From contig HF985633.1 in assembly GCA_000431155.1 (NCBI GenBank), positions 1 through 24,242 on the forward strand: a stretch of 24,242 nucleotides of DNA, written 5' to 3'. Shown here in pieces: positions 1 to 6,584 of the stretch. Position 1 is the first letter of the stretch. Every line of letters starts with the position of its first letter. The notes beneath the pieces are model-generated. The model made no database searches. It saw only the letters and a list, made by a program, of their open reading frames with translations, and had not been told where the DNA came from. The position numbers and the translations under genes are program-made. Source of the stretch: Bacteroides sp. CAG:927 (GTDB lineage: Bacteria; Bacteroidota; Bacteroidia; Bacteroidales; Muribaculaceae).

Positions 1-1
1 A

Positions 2-424
2 ATGATAGAGGACAGACGCAGAAGGGAGCGTGAGGAAGCCGAGCGCAGAAGAACCGAGGAAAGGCTACTCCGAGAGAAAGAGAACGAAGAACAGTTCAAG
101 GCTCTAAAATCCAAGTTCTTCGGTCTGGTAATCTCCGACAATGAAATATCGGTGAAGGTGCTTGAGAGCATAGAGGAATACTGCCAGGAGGGTAACACAC
201 AGCACATCTGCGTATTCTCATCTTCCTACTACCTTAAAAAGAACACGCTGGTATTGTCGGCAAGGATTGACGATACCATAATAGAGACGGTAGAGGTTGA
301 CTTGCAGACCCTCAAAGTGGTGCAGTGCCACGGCAAATATAACAAGGACACCGAGTACCACGACCGCATCATCAATCTCGTGAACTCTAACTCCCGACTA
401 ATCAAGGAGAGAATGACCGCCTAA
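2..424 (+). CDS. PcfJ-like mobile-element protein, C-terminal part
   Basis: This is the end of a gene entering from the left; the first visible ATG is probably internal. It resembles PcfJ-like proteins carried by conjugative elements of Bacteroidetes, recognised from memory by the C-terminal pattern: a segment around residues 70-80 with SSSYYLKKNTLVLSA, then IETVEV, then VVQCHGKYNKDTEYHDRI, and a basic tail ending RLIKERMTA. Residues 1-35 are a highly charged Arg/Glu helix, probably coiled coil, linking to the missing N-terminal part. The molecular function of the family is not established. It is followed in the same direction by a small unknown gene and a DUF3873 fragment, a neighbourhood usual for such elements. 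Family assignment is fairly sure; a transfer-related role is inference. Confidence 0.7.
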   Translation: MIEDRRRREREEAERRRTEERLLREKENEEQFKALKSKFFGLVISDNEISVKVLESIEEYCQEGNTQHICVFSSSYYLKKNTLVLSARIDDTIIETVEVDLQTLKVVQCHGKYNKDTEYHDRIINLVNSNSRLIKERMTA

Positions 425-434
425 TGTTTAATCA

Positions 435-460
435 GACCTGCGTCAGCAATGGCGCAGGTC
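435..460 (+). other. Hairpin between pcfJ-like gene and next small gene
   Basis: An 8-bp perfect inverted repeat, GACCTGCG (435-442) and CGCAGGTC (453-460), with a 10-nt loop. It begins 11 nt after the pcfJ-like stop codon and ends 17 nt before the next start. No T-run follows on the plus strand, so it is more likely an mRNA-stabilising or weak termination structure than a standard intrinsic terminator. Confidence 0.5.
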
Positions 461-476
461 ATAAAACCCACCTATT

Positions 477-734
477 ATGAACGTAATAATTGAAAGTCTG
501 ATATTTGATTTTGACAATAAGGTGCGTGAAACAGTCCTTGAACTGATAAACCGCATAGTACTTACGAAAGACGAAAAGGAATTGCGGGAAACAATCTCGG
601 CATATGCCCTTCGTAGCGACCTTGACAGATACTTTGTCTATGGCTTCGGCAACCACCACTTTTGGGTAAAACAACGCAAGGTCAGCGACCCTGAACAAAC
701 ATTTGAACAACGTATGATATTTGTAAAATTCTAA
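477..734 (+). CDS. Small hypothetical protein of the mobile element (85 aa)
   Basis: I do not recognise a named domain. The 85-residue product has no signal peptide or membrane segment. It reads as a short mixed alpha/beta protein: a helical N-terminal half (residues 5-50, with the charged stretch TKDEKELRE), then an aromatic segment YFVYGFGNHHFWVKQ around residues 52-66, then a C-terminal strand. It is codirectional with the PcfJ-like gene 52 bp upstream and the DUF3873 fragment 11 bp downstream, so it probably belonged to the same transcript in the intact element. It is complete in this window, unlike both neighbours. A minus-strand reading frame covers the same bases but has no family resemblance. 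Confidence 0.6.
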   Translation: MNVIIESLIFDFDNKVRETVLELINRIVLTKDEKELRETISAYALRSDLDRYFVYGFGNHHFWVKQRKVSDPEQTFEQRMIFVKF

Positions 735-745
735 AAATTGAAGAT

Positions 746-844
746 ATGGCAACCAAAATGACCGCCCACGGAGTAAGCACAACCACTACTCCCGGCACTG
801 AACAATACGAGGTGTTCTACACCGGATATGGTACAAGACGGTAA
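746..844 (+). pseudogene. DUF3873 family gene, 3'-truncated
   Basis: The 32-codon remnant begins MATKMTAHGVSTTTTPGTEQ and continues to YEVFYTGYGTRR, then meets TAA. This matches the N-terminal half of DUF3873 proteins, small products of Bacteroidetes conjugative elements that normally run to about 60-70 residues and continue with a QYDYRH-like segment. That second half is missing. The sequence passes at about 840-845 straight into the broken integrase on the other strand. The start follows 11 bp after the preceding gene's stop. Family identity is from memory of the N-terminal pattern; the truncation is visible directly. Confidence 0.65.
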
Positions 845-1151
845 CGCCGGTAAAGGCGTTTTTTACCATTTCGGCTGTAACGTAGCCGTGGCGGTTGAGG
901 ATGTCGTAGTAGTGTTCTTTAAGAACGACTCTCATGTCTTCAAGTCGTTTGTTGATTTCGAGAATTTTTGCTGAACGACCAATGGCCTTCATTGCCTTGA
1001 CATCCCAAAGTTCCGGCTCCACTGCTACTGTGGAGTTGATTCTTTCGTATTCTCCGTTAACGGCTATACGAATAGTGATTGGGCATTTCCCTTCCTTATT
1101 CTTGTAGTTGCCACGGATATGGAAAAGAATCTTAAAGGTGTTCTTTTTCAT
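786..1151 (-). pseudogene. Tyrosine site-specific integrase, N-terminal fragment
   Basis: Residues 1-90 are the Arm DNA-binding domain of Bacteroidetes-type tyrosine recombinases: FKILFHIRGNYKNKEGKCPI, then a strand pattern ending near LWDVKAMKAIGRS, then a long helix INKRLEDMRVVLKEHY. Residues 91-104 (GYVTAEMVKNAF) start the core-binding domain. The reading frame then runs into DUF3873 antisense sequence and stops. The rest of the core-binding domain and the whole catalytic domain (R..HxxR..Y) are absent, so the fragment cannot recombine DNA. Intact family members have roughly 400 residues. It lies about 520 bp from the 3' end of ssrA and reads away from it, the usual position of an integrase next to an attachment site. 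Only about 842-1151 is true integrase sequence. Confidence 0.8.
844..864 (+). terminator. Terminator-like hairpin with T-run at the deletion junction
   Basis: ACGCC (844-848), loop GGTAAA, GGCGT (855-859), followed by six T (859-864) on the plus strand. It would end transcription of the DUF3873 remnant. The same bases encode residues Lys-Asn-Ala-Phe-Thr-Gly-Val of the integrase on the minus strand, so the structure may be accidental. Confidence 0.35.
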
Positions 1152-1194
1152 TTTCGCTTTGGATTTAGTGTCATCATTGGCCGCTTGTCGCGGC

Positions 1195-1252
1195 TGGATG
1201 CAATGATAACGAGTTTGACTTCATTTCCGATTGGACGCATCCAAGTCAAACT
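1195..1252. repeat. Two interleaved inverted repeats (pseudoknot-like order)
   Basis: TGGATGC (1195-1201) pairs with GCATCCA (1237-1243), and AGTTTGACTT (1212-1221) pairs with AAGTCAAACT (1243-1252). The order is A-B-A'-B', so as RNA the two stems could form a pseudoknot; as DNA they are overlapping dyads. They begin 43 bp upstream of the integrase start codon. Confidence 0.55.
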
Positions 1253-1347
1253 GGAGCCATATCAGCGACTTAGGCGATTTTTAACATACGCGACTAATAG
1301 CGGACAAGGCTTAATACGCACAAAAACCACAGGATTAAGGAGGCAAA

Positions 1348-1364
1348 TCAGACATTGTGTCTGA
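1348..1364. repeat. 7-bp palindrome TCAGACA-ttg-TGTCTGA
   Basis: Perfect 7-bp arms around a 3-nt centre in the gene-free element end. The symmetry suits a dimeric DNA-binding protein site. No specific protein can be named. Confidence 0.4.
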
Positions 1365-1476
1365 CAAGCACTTTAACACCTCAAAACCGAGTGGTTAAAA
1401 TGTCGCCGATTTTCCGAGTTAAGTCTGAGTTAGGTCTTGGGAACTTGTTGAACACCATTTGATTACATAAGAATCG

Positions 1477-1530
1477 GTCACATTTTTGTCACATTTTTCG
1501 TCACAGAAAAACTTGAAACGATTTTGTGAC
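1477..1530. repeat. Direct repeats GTCACATTTTT, possible integrase arm sites
   Basis: GTCACATTTTT occurs at 1477-1487 and immediately again at 1488-1498. GTCACA recurs at 1500-1505, and an inverted copy TTTTGTGAC lies at 1522-1530. Clusters of short direct repeats 100-200 bp inside an attachment site are typical arm-type sites for the N-terminal domain of tyrosine integrases; the link here is inference from position. Confidence 0.45.
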
Positions 1531-1597
1531 AGATAGCCGTCCGAGAAGGTCTTTTTTAGGTCTTTTATCGGTCCTCAATCCGATAGGATTAGACACG

Positions 1598-1631
1598 AAA
1601 AAACCTCGGAACTATCTGATAGTCCGAGGTT
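1598..1631 (-). terminator. Rho-independent terminator of ssrA
   Basis: On the minus strand, AACCTCGGA-CTATC folds back on GATAG-TCCGAGGTT with one bulged base, followed by six T. It begins about 38 nt beyond the mature tmRNA 3' end. Stem, spacing and T-run are all visible, so this is a confident call. Confidence 0.8.
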
Positions 1632-1668
1632 TGTCTCGAATTTTCCGATTTAGTTCGGAAGTACATAG

Positions 1669-2065
1669 TGGAGCTGGAGGGATTCGAACCCTCGTCCAAA
1701 CGCGGAGCTAATGAGCTTTCTACATGCTTAGTTTCCACTTGGTTTTCGTGTCGCAACAGGCCGGAAACTGCCAATTACAACCTTATCCTCTAAATTTTCG
1801 GGAGCTTCGCGAGGCTTTCGGCTCCCTATTCCCGATTTACCTGCACCGCCTGATCGATTAGTCTCGGAAAAAGGACAATCGGGCGATGTCTTGTCGCTCC
1901 AACTTTTGGAGCGATTAAGCTAATCTACTGTACTTCAATTAAGCAGCAAGAGCGTAGTTATTTTCGCCATTTAAAATTGCTGATGTCCAAGTTTTAAGAG
2001 CACAGGCATCATGGCTCTGCATGCTTACACACCATCTCTACACGCTGTCAAAACCAGTCAACCCC
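1669..2065 (-). ncRNA. ssrA: tmRNA (transfer-messenger RNA)
   Basis: tmRNA rescues stalled ribosomes, acting first as alanyl-tRNA and then as a short message that adds a degradation tag. The 5' end GGGGUUG (2065-2059) pairs with CAGCUCC near the 3' end (1676-1670), followed by discriminator A at 1669. The T-arm GGTTCGAATCC lies just inside. The next genomic bases read CTA, so the CCA end is probably added after transcription. The tag frame reads GENNYALAA and stops with TAA at 1941-1939, matching the Bacteroidales-type tag. The mature length of about 397 nt is normal for a one-piece tmRNA. It has its own promoter and terminator. An integrase fragment and repeats lie beyond the 3' end, consistent with use of ssrA as an integration site. 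Confidence 0.95.
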
Positions 2066-2093
2066 ATGTAGCGCTTAGGCGCATAAAACTTTG

Positions 2094-2126
2094 CAAATAT
2101 ACGAATTCTTGGTTACTTCGTCAAAA
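2094..2126 (-). promoter_or_regulatory. Bacteroidetes-type promoter of ssrA
   Basis: On the minus strand, a -33 element TTTTG (2126-2122), 20-nt spacer and -7 box TATATTTG (2101-2094) match the primary sigma consensus TTTG-N19/20-TAnnTTTG. Transcription would begin about 25 nt before the mature tmRNA 5' end. Confidence 0.75.
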
Positions 2127-2167
2127 AAATAATCGTTTTTGAGTTTTAATTTCACTTGTTACACTTG

Positions 2168-2860
2168 TCACCATTCAAACCCGACTGTCATTCCAAGACC
2201 ACTCAGTGTGGCATCTGAGGCATCCCAATAGTAGAAATTGTTGTTGGCTGTGGTGAGCTGGTATGTGACACCGATATTTACAGCCTGACGCGGATTTTTG
2301 CTGTTAATGGGTATGCGCACTCCCGCCGACGGTTTGAAATAAAATTGTGTGGCTCCGCCCAGTCTGCCATGCTGCAATCGCAGGTAACTATCTCCAATTA
2401 GCCACGACGCACCGAACTTGAAATCCACATACGCACCAACTTTGTTCTGGTTGCCTATGATGAATCGGAAATCGGTGAATACCGGTATCATAGCTTTTGT
2501 TGAAGATGAGTTGTGATCGTAATACGATGGCCAATTGTCGGAGTTGACAGTGGGATCGGTTGCTGATTGTCGGCTCATGGCCACATCTACACCCAATCCA
2601 ACACCCATGAAGAACCAAGAGGAGTATTGAAATCCCTGAGAAGTGCTGATGCCGAGCATGTTGGCACGGTTGCTTCCTATGCCTGCCGTCCCTGATAGCT
2701 CTACAAACCCCTTGTAGCGCATTGAACCTGAAAGGGCAGGGGAAATGAGATTGGGCAATTGTGATGTTATTTCATACAGTTGGGCTTGCGCCGGTTGGCA
2801 TGTCAGAAGCAGCATTACCGCTACGGTTGGCGCAAGCAAATGTCTAAGTTTGATAATCAT
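2168..2860 (-). CDS. Small outer-membrane beta-barrel protein (hypothetical)
   Basis: The 230-residue product starts with a signal peptide: basic start, hydrophobic core around residues 9-22, and cleavage probably after AQA at residue 26. The mature part alternates polar and hydrophobic residues with many glycines and aromatics, and ends in FEW. A terminal aromatic residue is the usual BAM-recognised end of an outer-membrane barrel. Eight to ten strands would fit the length. I recognise no more specific family. It is the last gene of the L,D-transpeptidase/NfeD unit, 23 bp after the protease gene, with a long hairpin in that gap. A role in envelope maintenance is inferred from the neighbours only. 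The Cys at residue 21 sits in a poor lipobox (LLTC), so a lipoprotein is less likely. Confidence 0.7.
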   Translation of the reverse strand: MIIKLRHLLAPTVAVMLLLTCQPAQAQLYEITSQLPNLISPALSGSMRYKGFVELSGTAGIGSNRANMLGISTSQGFQYSSWFFMGVGLGVDVAMSRQSATDPTVNSDNWPSYYDHNSSSTKAMIPVFTDFRFIIGNQNKVGAYVDFKFGASWLIGDSYLRLQHGRLGGATQFYFKPSAGVRIPINSKNPRQAVNIGVTYQLTTANNNFYYWDASDATLSGLGMTVGFEW

Positions 2861-2864
2861 AATA

Positions 2865-2895
2865 CATGAATGTTAGTACTTTACTAACATTCATG
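2865..2895 (-). promoter_or_regulatory. 14-bp perfect hairpin between nfeD and the barrel gene
   Basis: CATGAATGTTAGTA (2865-2878) and TACTAACATTCATG (2882-2895) are exact reverse complements around a 3-nt loop. In the transcript the structure contains the nfeD stop codon (TAG at 2886-2884) and ends 4 nt before the ATG of the barrel gene at 2860. It therefore covers the place where a ribosome binding site would be. No T-run follows, so an RNA switch for coupled translation or processing fits better than a terminator. Confidence 0.65.
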
Positions 2896-4278
2896 GTGGT
2901 GAGAGTGTTTGATTGGCACCACATAAAGTTGTGCATTTTCAAATCTGGTCACGATAACATGGGTTCCTTCAGCTATATATCCCCGTTCGCTCACGGCATC
3001 AAATTCCTGATTGTGAATTATGATCTTGCCTCCGGGACGCATGTCGGTGGCTGCTTCTGCCTCATGTCCCACATATTCACGCATGGAAGTATCTACTCCG
3101 ATGTAGCCGTCCTCCACAAGCTGTGATTTCATAAGTTCGGTGTGGCGCCGTACGAATTTGGGACCATATCGTGATGTCAGGTACCATGCCAACCCCACGG
3201 TGAGCAGTATTGCGGCCATAAATGTGCCTATGGCTTTCCCTATGGCATTCATCGTTACCCCTGTTTCAGGTATTGAGAAACTTTGTATCAGGGCCGCTAT
3301 GATTGCCACACCCATTGCTGCTATGCCACTTATGCCGCATATCCCGAATCCGGGTATCACAAAAAGTTCCAGAAGCATCAGCACTATTCCTATTGCAAAC
3401 AGAACCACAACCCATGCGCTCACAACTCCCCCCAGACACAGTGGCAGGAAATAGAGCAGGGCAGCTGTACATGCCACAACTGTTGGAAATCCCATTCCGG
3501 GACTATGCATTTCAAAGTAAAGTCCACCTAAAATAAGTGTTATAAGTATAGCCTGCACGGCGGGATTTGTGAGAAATCCTATAAGCGTTGTTTCCCATTT
3601 CGGCTGGTATTGCTCAATGGAGTATTCTTTTACATTAAGTTGATTGAGCACATCTTTGATTGATTCGGCCTTACCGTCGGCAAAGCCCCATTTTATTGCC
3701 TCATCGGGAGTGAAAGTTAGTACCTTGGTGGAATCTATCAGCCCGGGGACTTCAATACGAGTGTCAACCATGGCTTCTGCCACAAGCGGATTCCTGCGCC
3801 ATTGCATGGTTGAATCTTCCTTCATTACCTTGCCGTGGCTTTCAGCAGTGGCACGCATCATGGCACGCATGTATGACTGATATTTGTCGGGCATCGCGGC
3901 TCCGTCCACACCATTCACTACCGTAGCCGCTCCCATTGATGCATCGGGGCGCATGAATACACTGTCACATGCCAGTGCTATCAGTGCTCCGGCTGATGCC
4001 GCATTATTGTCAACAAACGCCACCACCGGTTTGCTGTAATGCAGAAGAGCAGTGCGGATGCTGTCAGCGTGAAGCACTTCGCCGCCGTAGGTGTTGAGGT
4101 GCACCAGCAGCATATCTGCATTTTGCTTGTCAGCCTCAATAAGAGCATTGCGTGTGTATTGCCATGTGGTGGACCCTATTTCATCATCAATGCGCAGAAC
4201 ATATACTTTGATGTTTGCAGCGAAACTGCTGATGCCGGTCAGTATGACCAGTGCAATGGAAAGCAATAAATGGTTCAT
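2884..4278 (-). CDS. NfeD-family membrane-bound serine protease (ClpP class)
   Basis: This is the long form of NfeD: a ClpP-like protease domain, a membrane block and a C-terminal OB-fold domain in 464 residues. Residues 1-20 are a signal sequence. The protease domain follows (about 24-220), with GGEV at 65-68 and NNAASAGA at 91-98, where Ser95 matches the nucleophile of the archaeal homologue; a Lys near residue 132 (MPDKY) may be the general base. Several membrane helices lie at about 235-345, with a PGMGFP turn and a PGFGICG turn. The NfeD domain is at about 385-460. The last residues, HSHHHEC, are unusually His-rich. Family members are linked to membrane-protein quality control with stomatin partners, but no stomatin gene is adjacent. 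Its start overlaps the upstream transpeptidase stop by 4 bp, indicating translational coupling. Confidence 0.88.
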   Translation of the reverse strand: MNHLLLSIALVILTGISSFAANIKVYVLRIDDEIGSTTWQYTRNALIEADKQNADMLLVHLNTYGGEVLHADSIRTALLHYSKPVVAFVDNNAASAGALIALACDSVFMRPDASMGAATVVNGVDGAAMPDKYQSYMRAMMRATAESHGKVMKEDSTMQWRRNPLVAEAMVDTRIEVPGLIDSTKVLTFTPDEAIKWGFADGKAESIKDVLNQLNVKEYSIEQYQPKWETTLIGFLTNPAVQAILITLILGGLYFEMHSPGMGFPTVVACTAALLYFLPLCLGGVVSAWVVVLFAIGIVLMLLELFVIPGFGICGISGIAAMGVAIIAALIQSFSIPETGVTMNAIGKAIGTFMAAILLTVGLAWYLTSRYGPKFVRRHTELMKSQLVEDGYIGVDTSMREYVGHEAEAATDMRPGGKIIIHNQEFDAVSERGYIAEGTHVIVTRFENAQLYVVPIKHSHHHEC

Positions 4279-5243
4279 ATCGGTTCGTTTGTGGTTGGTC
4301 TGTCAGGAATATTTGTTGTCCTTGTGCTGTCGTGTTCCTCCGGGATAAGCGGGTCAGGAGTCTCGCACTCAGGTATTGAATCAGATCTTTGTGGCAATGA
4401 ATCTGTGAGGATAACATTTTGTATGGTGTCCGGTTTTTCCTCAGTTCTGGATTCTTTTTTCTTCTTGCCAAGGACAAGCTGCACCACGTTATATCCCTCA
4501 TCACGGTTCACGGCCTGATCACGGTCCGACGGGTTGATTATTATCGGAGTGCCCGGAGTCACAAACTCCACAAGTTTCATTATGTTGTCGTTGTGAATGC
4601 GTATGCAGCCATGGCTTGATCTTCCTCCCAGCGACCATGGCGCGCATGTGCCGTGTATTCCTACCTGAGTTGTGACAGGGTTTGTGACGCGGATAAAACG
4701 TGGCCCGAATTGGCCTTTGACCGGCGATGTTTTGCCATCGTCATCTGTGTACAGCCAGTCAGTGGAATCATAAGTTAGTCCGGCAGCGAAAAATCCTTCC
4801 GGAGTCCGGTTGTCACGTTTGGCATGCTTCGTGCCGTATTTGCTTGAGCAGCACATACGGTAGCGGTCTATCTCTTCGCCGAAACGGTTATAAAGAATCA
4901 CATATCTTGATCCTTTATCTACTATAATGAAGTAGGGATATGAACTTGCCAGAAGTTTTTGGGCATATTCTACGCTCTGCTCTGCAATCCGGGGTATTAT
5001 ACCACGTTGGTATTCCTCCCAATGCTCCGAACCTCGCATGAACTCCATAAGTTCTTCAGCAGCCGAAACATCGTGGTCAAGTGTCACAATCTCAGGAGCG
5101 GCCGGTTCATCCTCAACCACAATTGTGTCGGTGTAGTCATCACAGGCCACACTGTCTGTTGCGGGTAGCTCTTTAGGCGCATGAGTTCCGCCGCAGGCAT
5201 ACATAATGGCAGCCAAGACTATGAATAATAAATGCCGCTTCAT
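4275..5243 (-). CDS. L,D-transpeptidase (YkuD domain) lipoprotein
   Basis: YkuD enzymes form 3-3 peptidoglycan cross-links, attach proteins to peptidoglycan, or trim the latter. The N-terminus MKRHLLFIVLAAIMYAC resembles a lipoprotein signal with Cys17 as the lipid site, so the enzyme probably sits on a membrane facing the periplasm. Residues about 30-100 are an acidic linker and helical region. The catalytic domain spans about 102-240 and has the family signature: His197-Gly-Thr, then SSHGCIRIHN, with nucleophile Cys213 and Arg215. Residues 240-322 form a low-complexity tail of charged and Pro/Thr-rich sequence. It is the first gene of the unit with the NfeD protease and the barrel protein. 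A promoter box lies only 6 bp upstream of the start codon. Confidence 0.9.
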   Translation of the reverse strand: MKRHLLFIVLAAIMYACGGTHAPKELPATDSVACDDYTDTIVVEDEPAAPEIVTLDHDVSAAEELMEFMRGSEHWEEYQRGIIPRIAEQSVEYAQKLLASSYPYFIIVDKGSRYVILYNRFGEEIDRYRMCCSSKYGTKHAKRDNRTPEGFFAAGLTYDSTDWLYTDDDGKTSPVKGQFGPRFIRVTNPVTTQVGIHGTCAPWSLGGRSSHGCIRIHNDNIMKLVEFVTPGTPIIINPSDRDQAVNRDEGYNVVQLVLGKKKKESRTEEKPDTIQNVILTDSLPQRSDSIPECETPDPLIPEEHDSTRTTNIPDRPTTNEPI

Positions 5244-5248
5244 GTGTA

Positions 5249-5280
5249 CAAATATATATAATCACCCTTTCATATCCAAA
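5249..5280 (-). promoter_or_regulatory. Promoter of the L,D-transpeptidase/nfeD unit
   Basis: On the minus strand, TTTG (5280-5277), a 20-nt spacer and TATATTTG (5256-5249) match the Bacteroidetes consensus exactly. The -7 box ends only 5 bp before the ATG at 5243, so the transcript would have almost no leader. Confidence 0.65.
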
Positions 5281-5302
5281 CACTTGTGCCTTTGCCACAG
5301 TT

Positions 5303-6583
5303 TTAGTTGCTTTTACGGCCGAAATCCTTGGGAACCTTTACAAGCATGGCTACCGTTATGGTCAATACACAGCATGCCGTTACCCATACAAAGAACATCT
5401 CATACCCCATAAGCTCCTGTAGTTTGCCTGCAATCATGCCCGGCAACATCATGCCAAGAGCCATGATTCCCGTACACATGGCATAATGGGAAGTTTTGTT
5501 GGGCCCCTGTGAGTAAAATATCAGATACATTGTATAGGCCGTTGCCCCAAATCCGTAACCTGCTTGTTCCAAAGCCACACAGCCGTATATCATCGGTATG
5601 CCCACATGTCCCGCCATACTTAGATATACGAAGGCAATACATGTCAGCGACATGCTCCATGCCATGGGCTTGAGCCACTTTGCAAGACCGCCTTTTGACA
5701 CGACTATACCACCGGCAATACCTCCGAGCATTAGCGCAGTTACCCCTACGGTGCCATAACATATTCCTACTTGGGCAGTAGTCATGCCCAGCCCTCCTGC
5801 TTCCGGCGTGTCAAGTAAGAAAGGCGTTATGAGTTTCACTAACTGTGCTTCCGGAAACCTATACAGGAGCATGAACAGAAGGGCAATAGCAGTGTGCGGT
5901 TTCTTGAAAAAACTCACGAAAGTGCCGACAAACTCTTTGAGTACATTGCTAAGTGATGTGATTTTTGCCGCCATTTTATCTGCGGCCGGGTGGGGGAGTG
6001 TGATGGAATGCCATATGGCAACGGACACAAATGTGCCTGACAGAATTCCCATTACTATCATCCAGGCAGTATGCGGCGGTGAGTCAGGATGAGCCAATTC
6101 TATCCATCCCGCCACAGTAACAAGAGCACCTTGGCCTGTGAGCATGGCAATGCGATAAACAGTGGTACGGATGCCCACGAAAAACGACTGTCGTTCTTGC
6201 GACAATGCCAGCATATAGTACCCGTCAGCGGCAATATCGTGGGTGGCCGAAAGAAATGCTACAATCCAGAATGCCGCAAGCGACAGACAAAACCATCCTC
6301 CTAAAGGCAATGCGAGTGCAACGGCACCAAATCCGGCTGCCAAAGCCCATTGCATTGCTATCACCCAATGTCTTCGGGTGCCGAGCATATCCACAATCGG
6401 GCTCCACAGCGGTTTTATCACCCACGGCAGATACAGCCATGAGGTGTACAATGCTATATCGGTATTGCTGACTCCAAGTCGTTTGTACATGATTACCGAC
6501 AATGTCATCACCACGGCATATGGTATCCCTTCTGCGAAATAAAGTGTGGGCACCCACCCCCATCCGTTCTTTGACATATTCAT
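5303..6583 (-). CDS. ampG: AmpG-like muropeptide permease (MFS)
   Basis: AmpG proteins import anhydro-muropeptides released from peptidoglycan into the cytoplasm for recycling. The 426-residue product has about 12 hydrophobic segments and the family's N-terminal pattern: YFAEGIPYAV near residue 14, then LPWVIKPLWSPIVD around residue 50, followed by a short basic loop. I chose the ATG at 6583, one base after the SpoIID stop codon, because the protein's similarity starts with MSKNGWGWVP. A longer frame from 6655 would add 24 polar residues encoded inside the upstream gene. It is the last gene of the minus-strand unit that begins near 11320. Sugar specificity cannot be read from sequence, and other MFS sugar transporters look similar. 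Confidence 0.85.
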   Translation of the reverse strand: MNMSKNGWGWVPTLYFAEGIPYAVVMTLSVIMYKRLGVSNTDIALYTSWLYLPWVIKPLWSPIVDMLGTRRHWVIAMQWALAAGFGAVALALPLGGWFCLSLAAFWIVAFLSATHDIAADGYYMLALSQERQSFFVGIRTTVYRIAMLTGQGALVTVAGWIELAHPDSPPHTAWMIVMGILSGTFVSVAIWHSITLPHPAADKMAAKITSLSNVLKEFVGTFVSFFKKPHTAIALLFMLLYRFPEAQLVKLITPFLLDTPEAGGLGMTTAQVGICYGTVGVTALMLGGIAGGIVVSKGGLAKWLKPMAWSMSLTCIAFVYLSMAGHVGIPMIYGCVALEQAGYGFGATAYTMYLIFYSQGPNKTSHYAMCTGIMALGMMLPGMIAGKLQELMGYEMFFVWVTACCVLTITVAMLVKVPKDFGRKSN

Positions 6584-6584
6584 T

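Larger units (their letters stand above)
1152..1597. other. Gene-free end region of the mobile element, rich in repeats
   Basis: This 446-bp stretch between the integrase start and the ssrA terminator holds no convincing gene; the short frames crossing it have no family character. It contains two interleaved inverted repeats (1195-1252), a 7-bp palindrome (1348-1364) and short direct repeats (1477-1530). That content suits an integrase/excisionase binding region next to an attachment site. No second copy of the ssrA 3' end is present to the left within the window. Confidence 0.5.

Noticed and set aside
1119..1711. Two short plus-strand frames between the integrase and ssrA
   Set aside because: One overlaps the integrase start and the other runs through the ssrA terminator and tmRNA 3' end; neither resembles a protein family.
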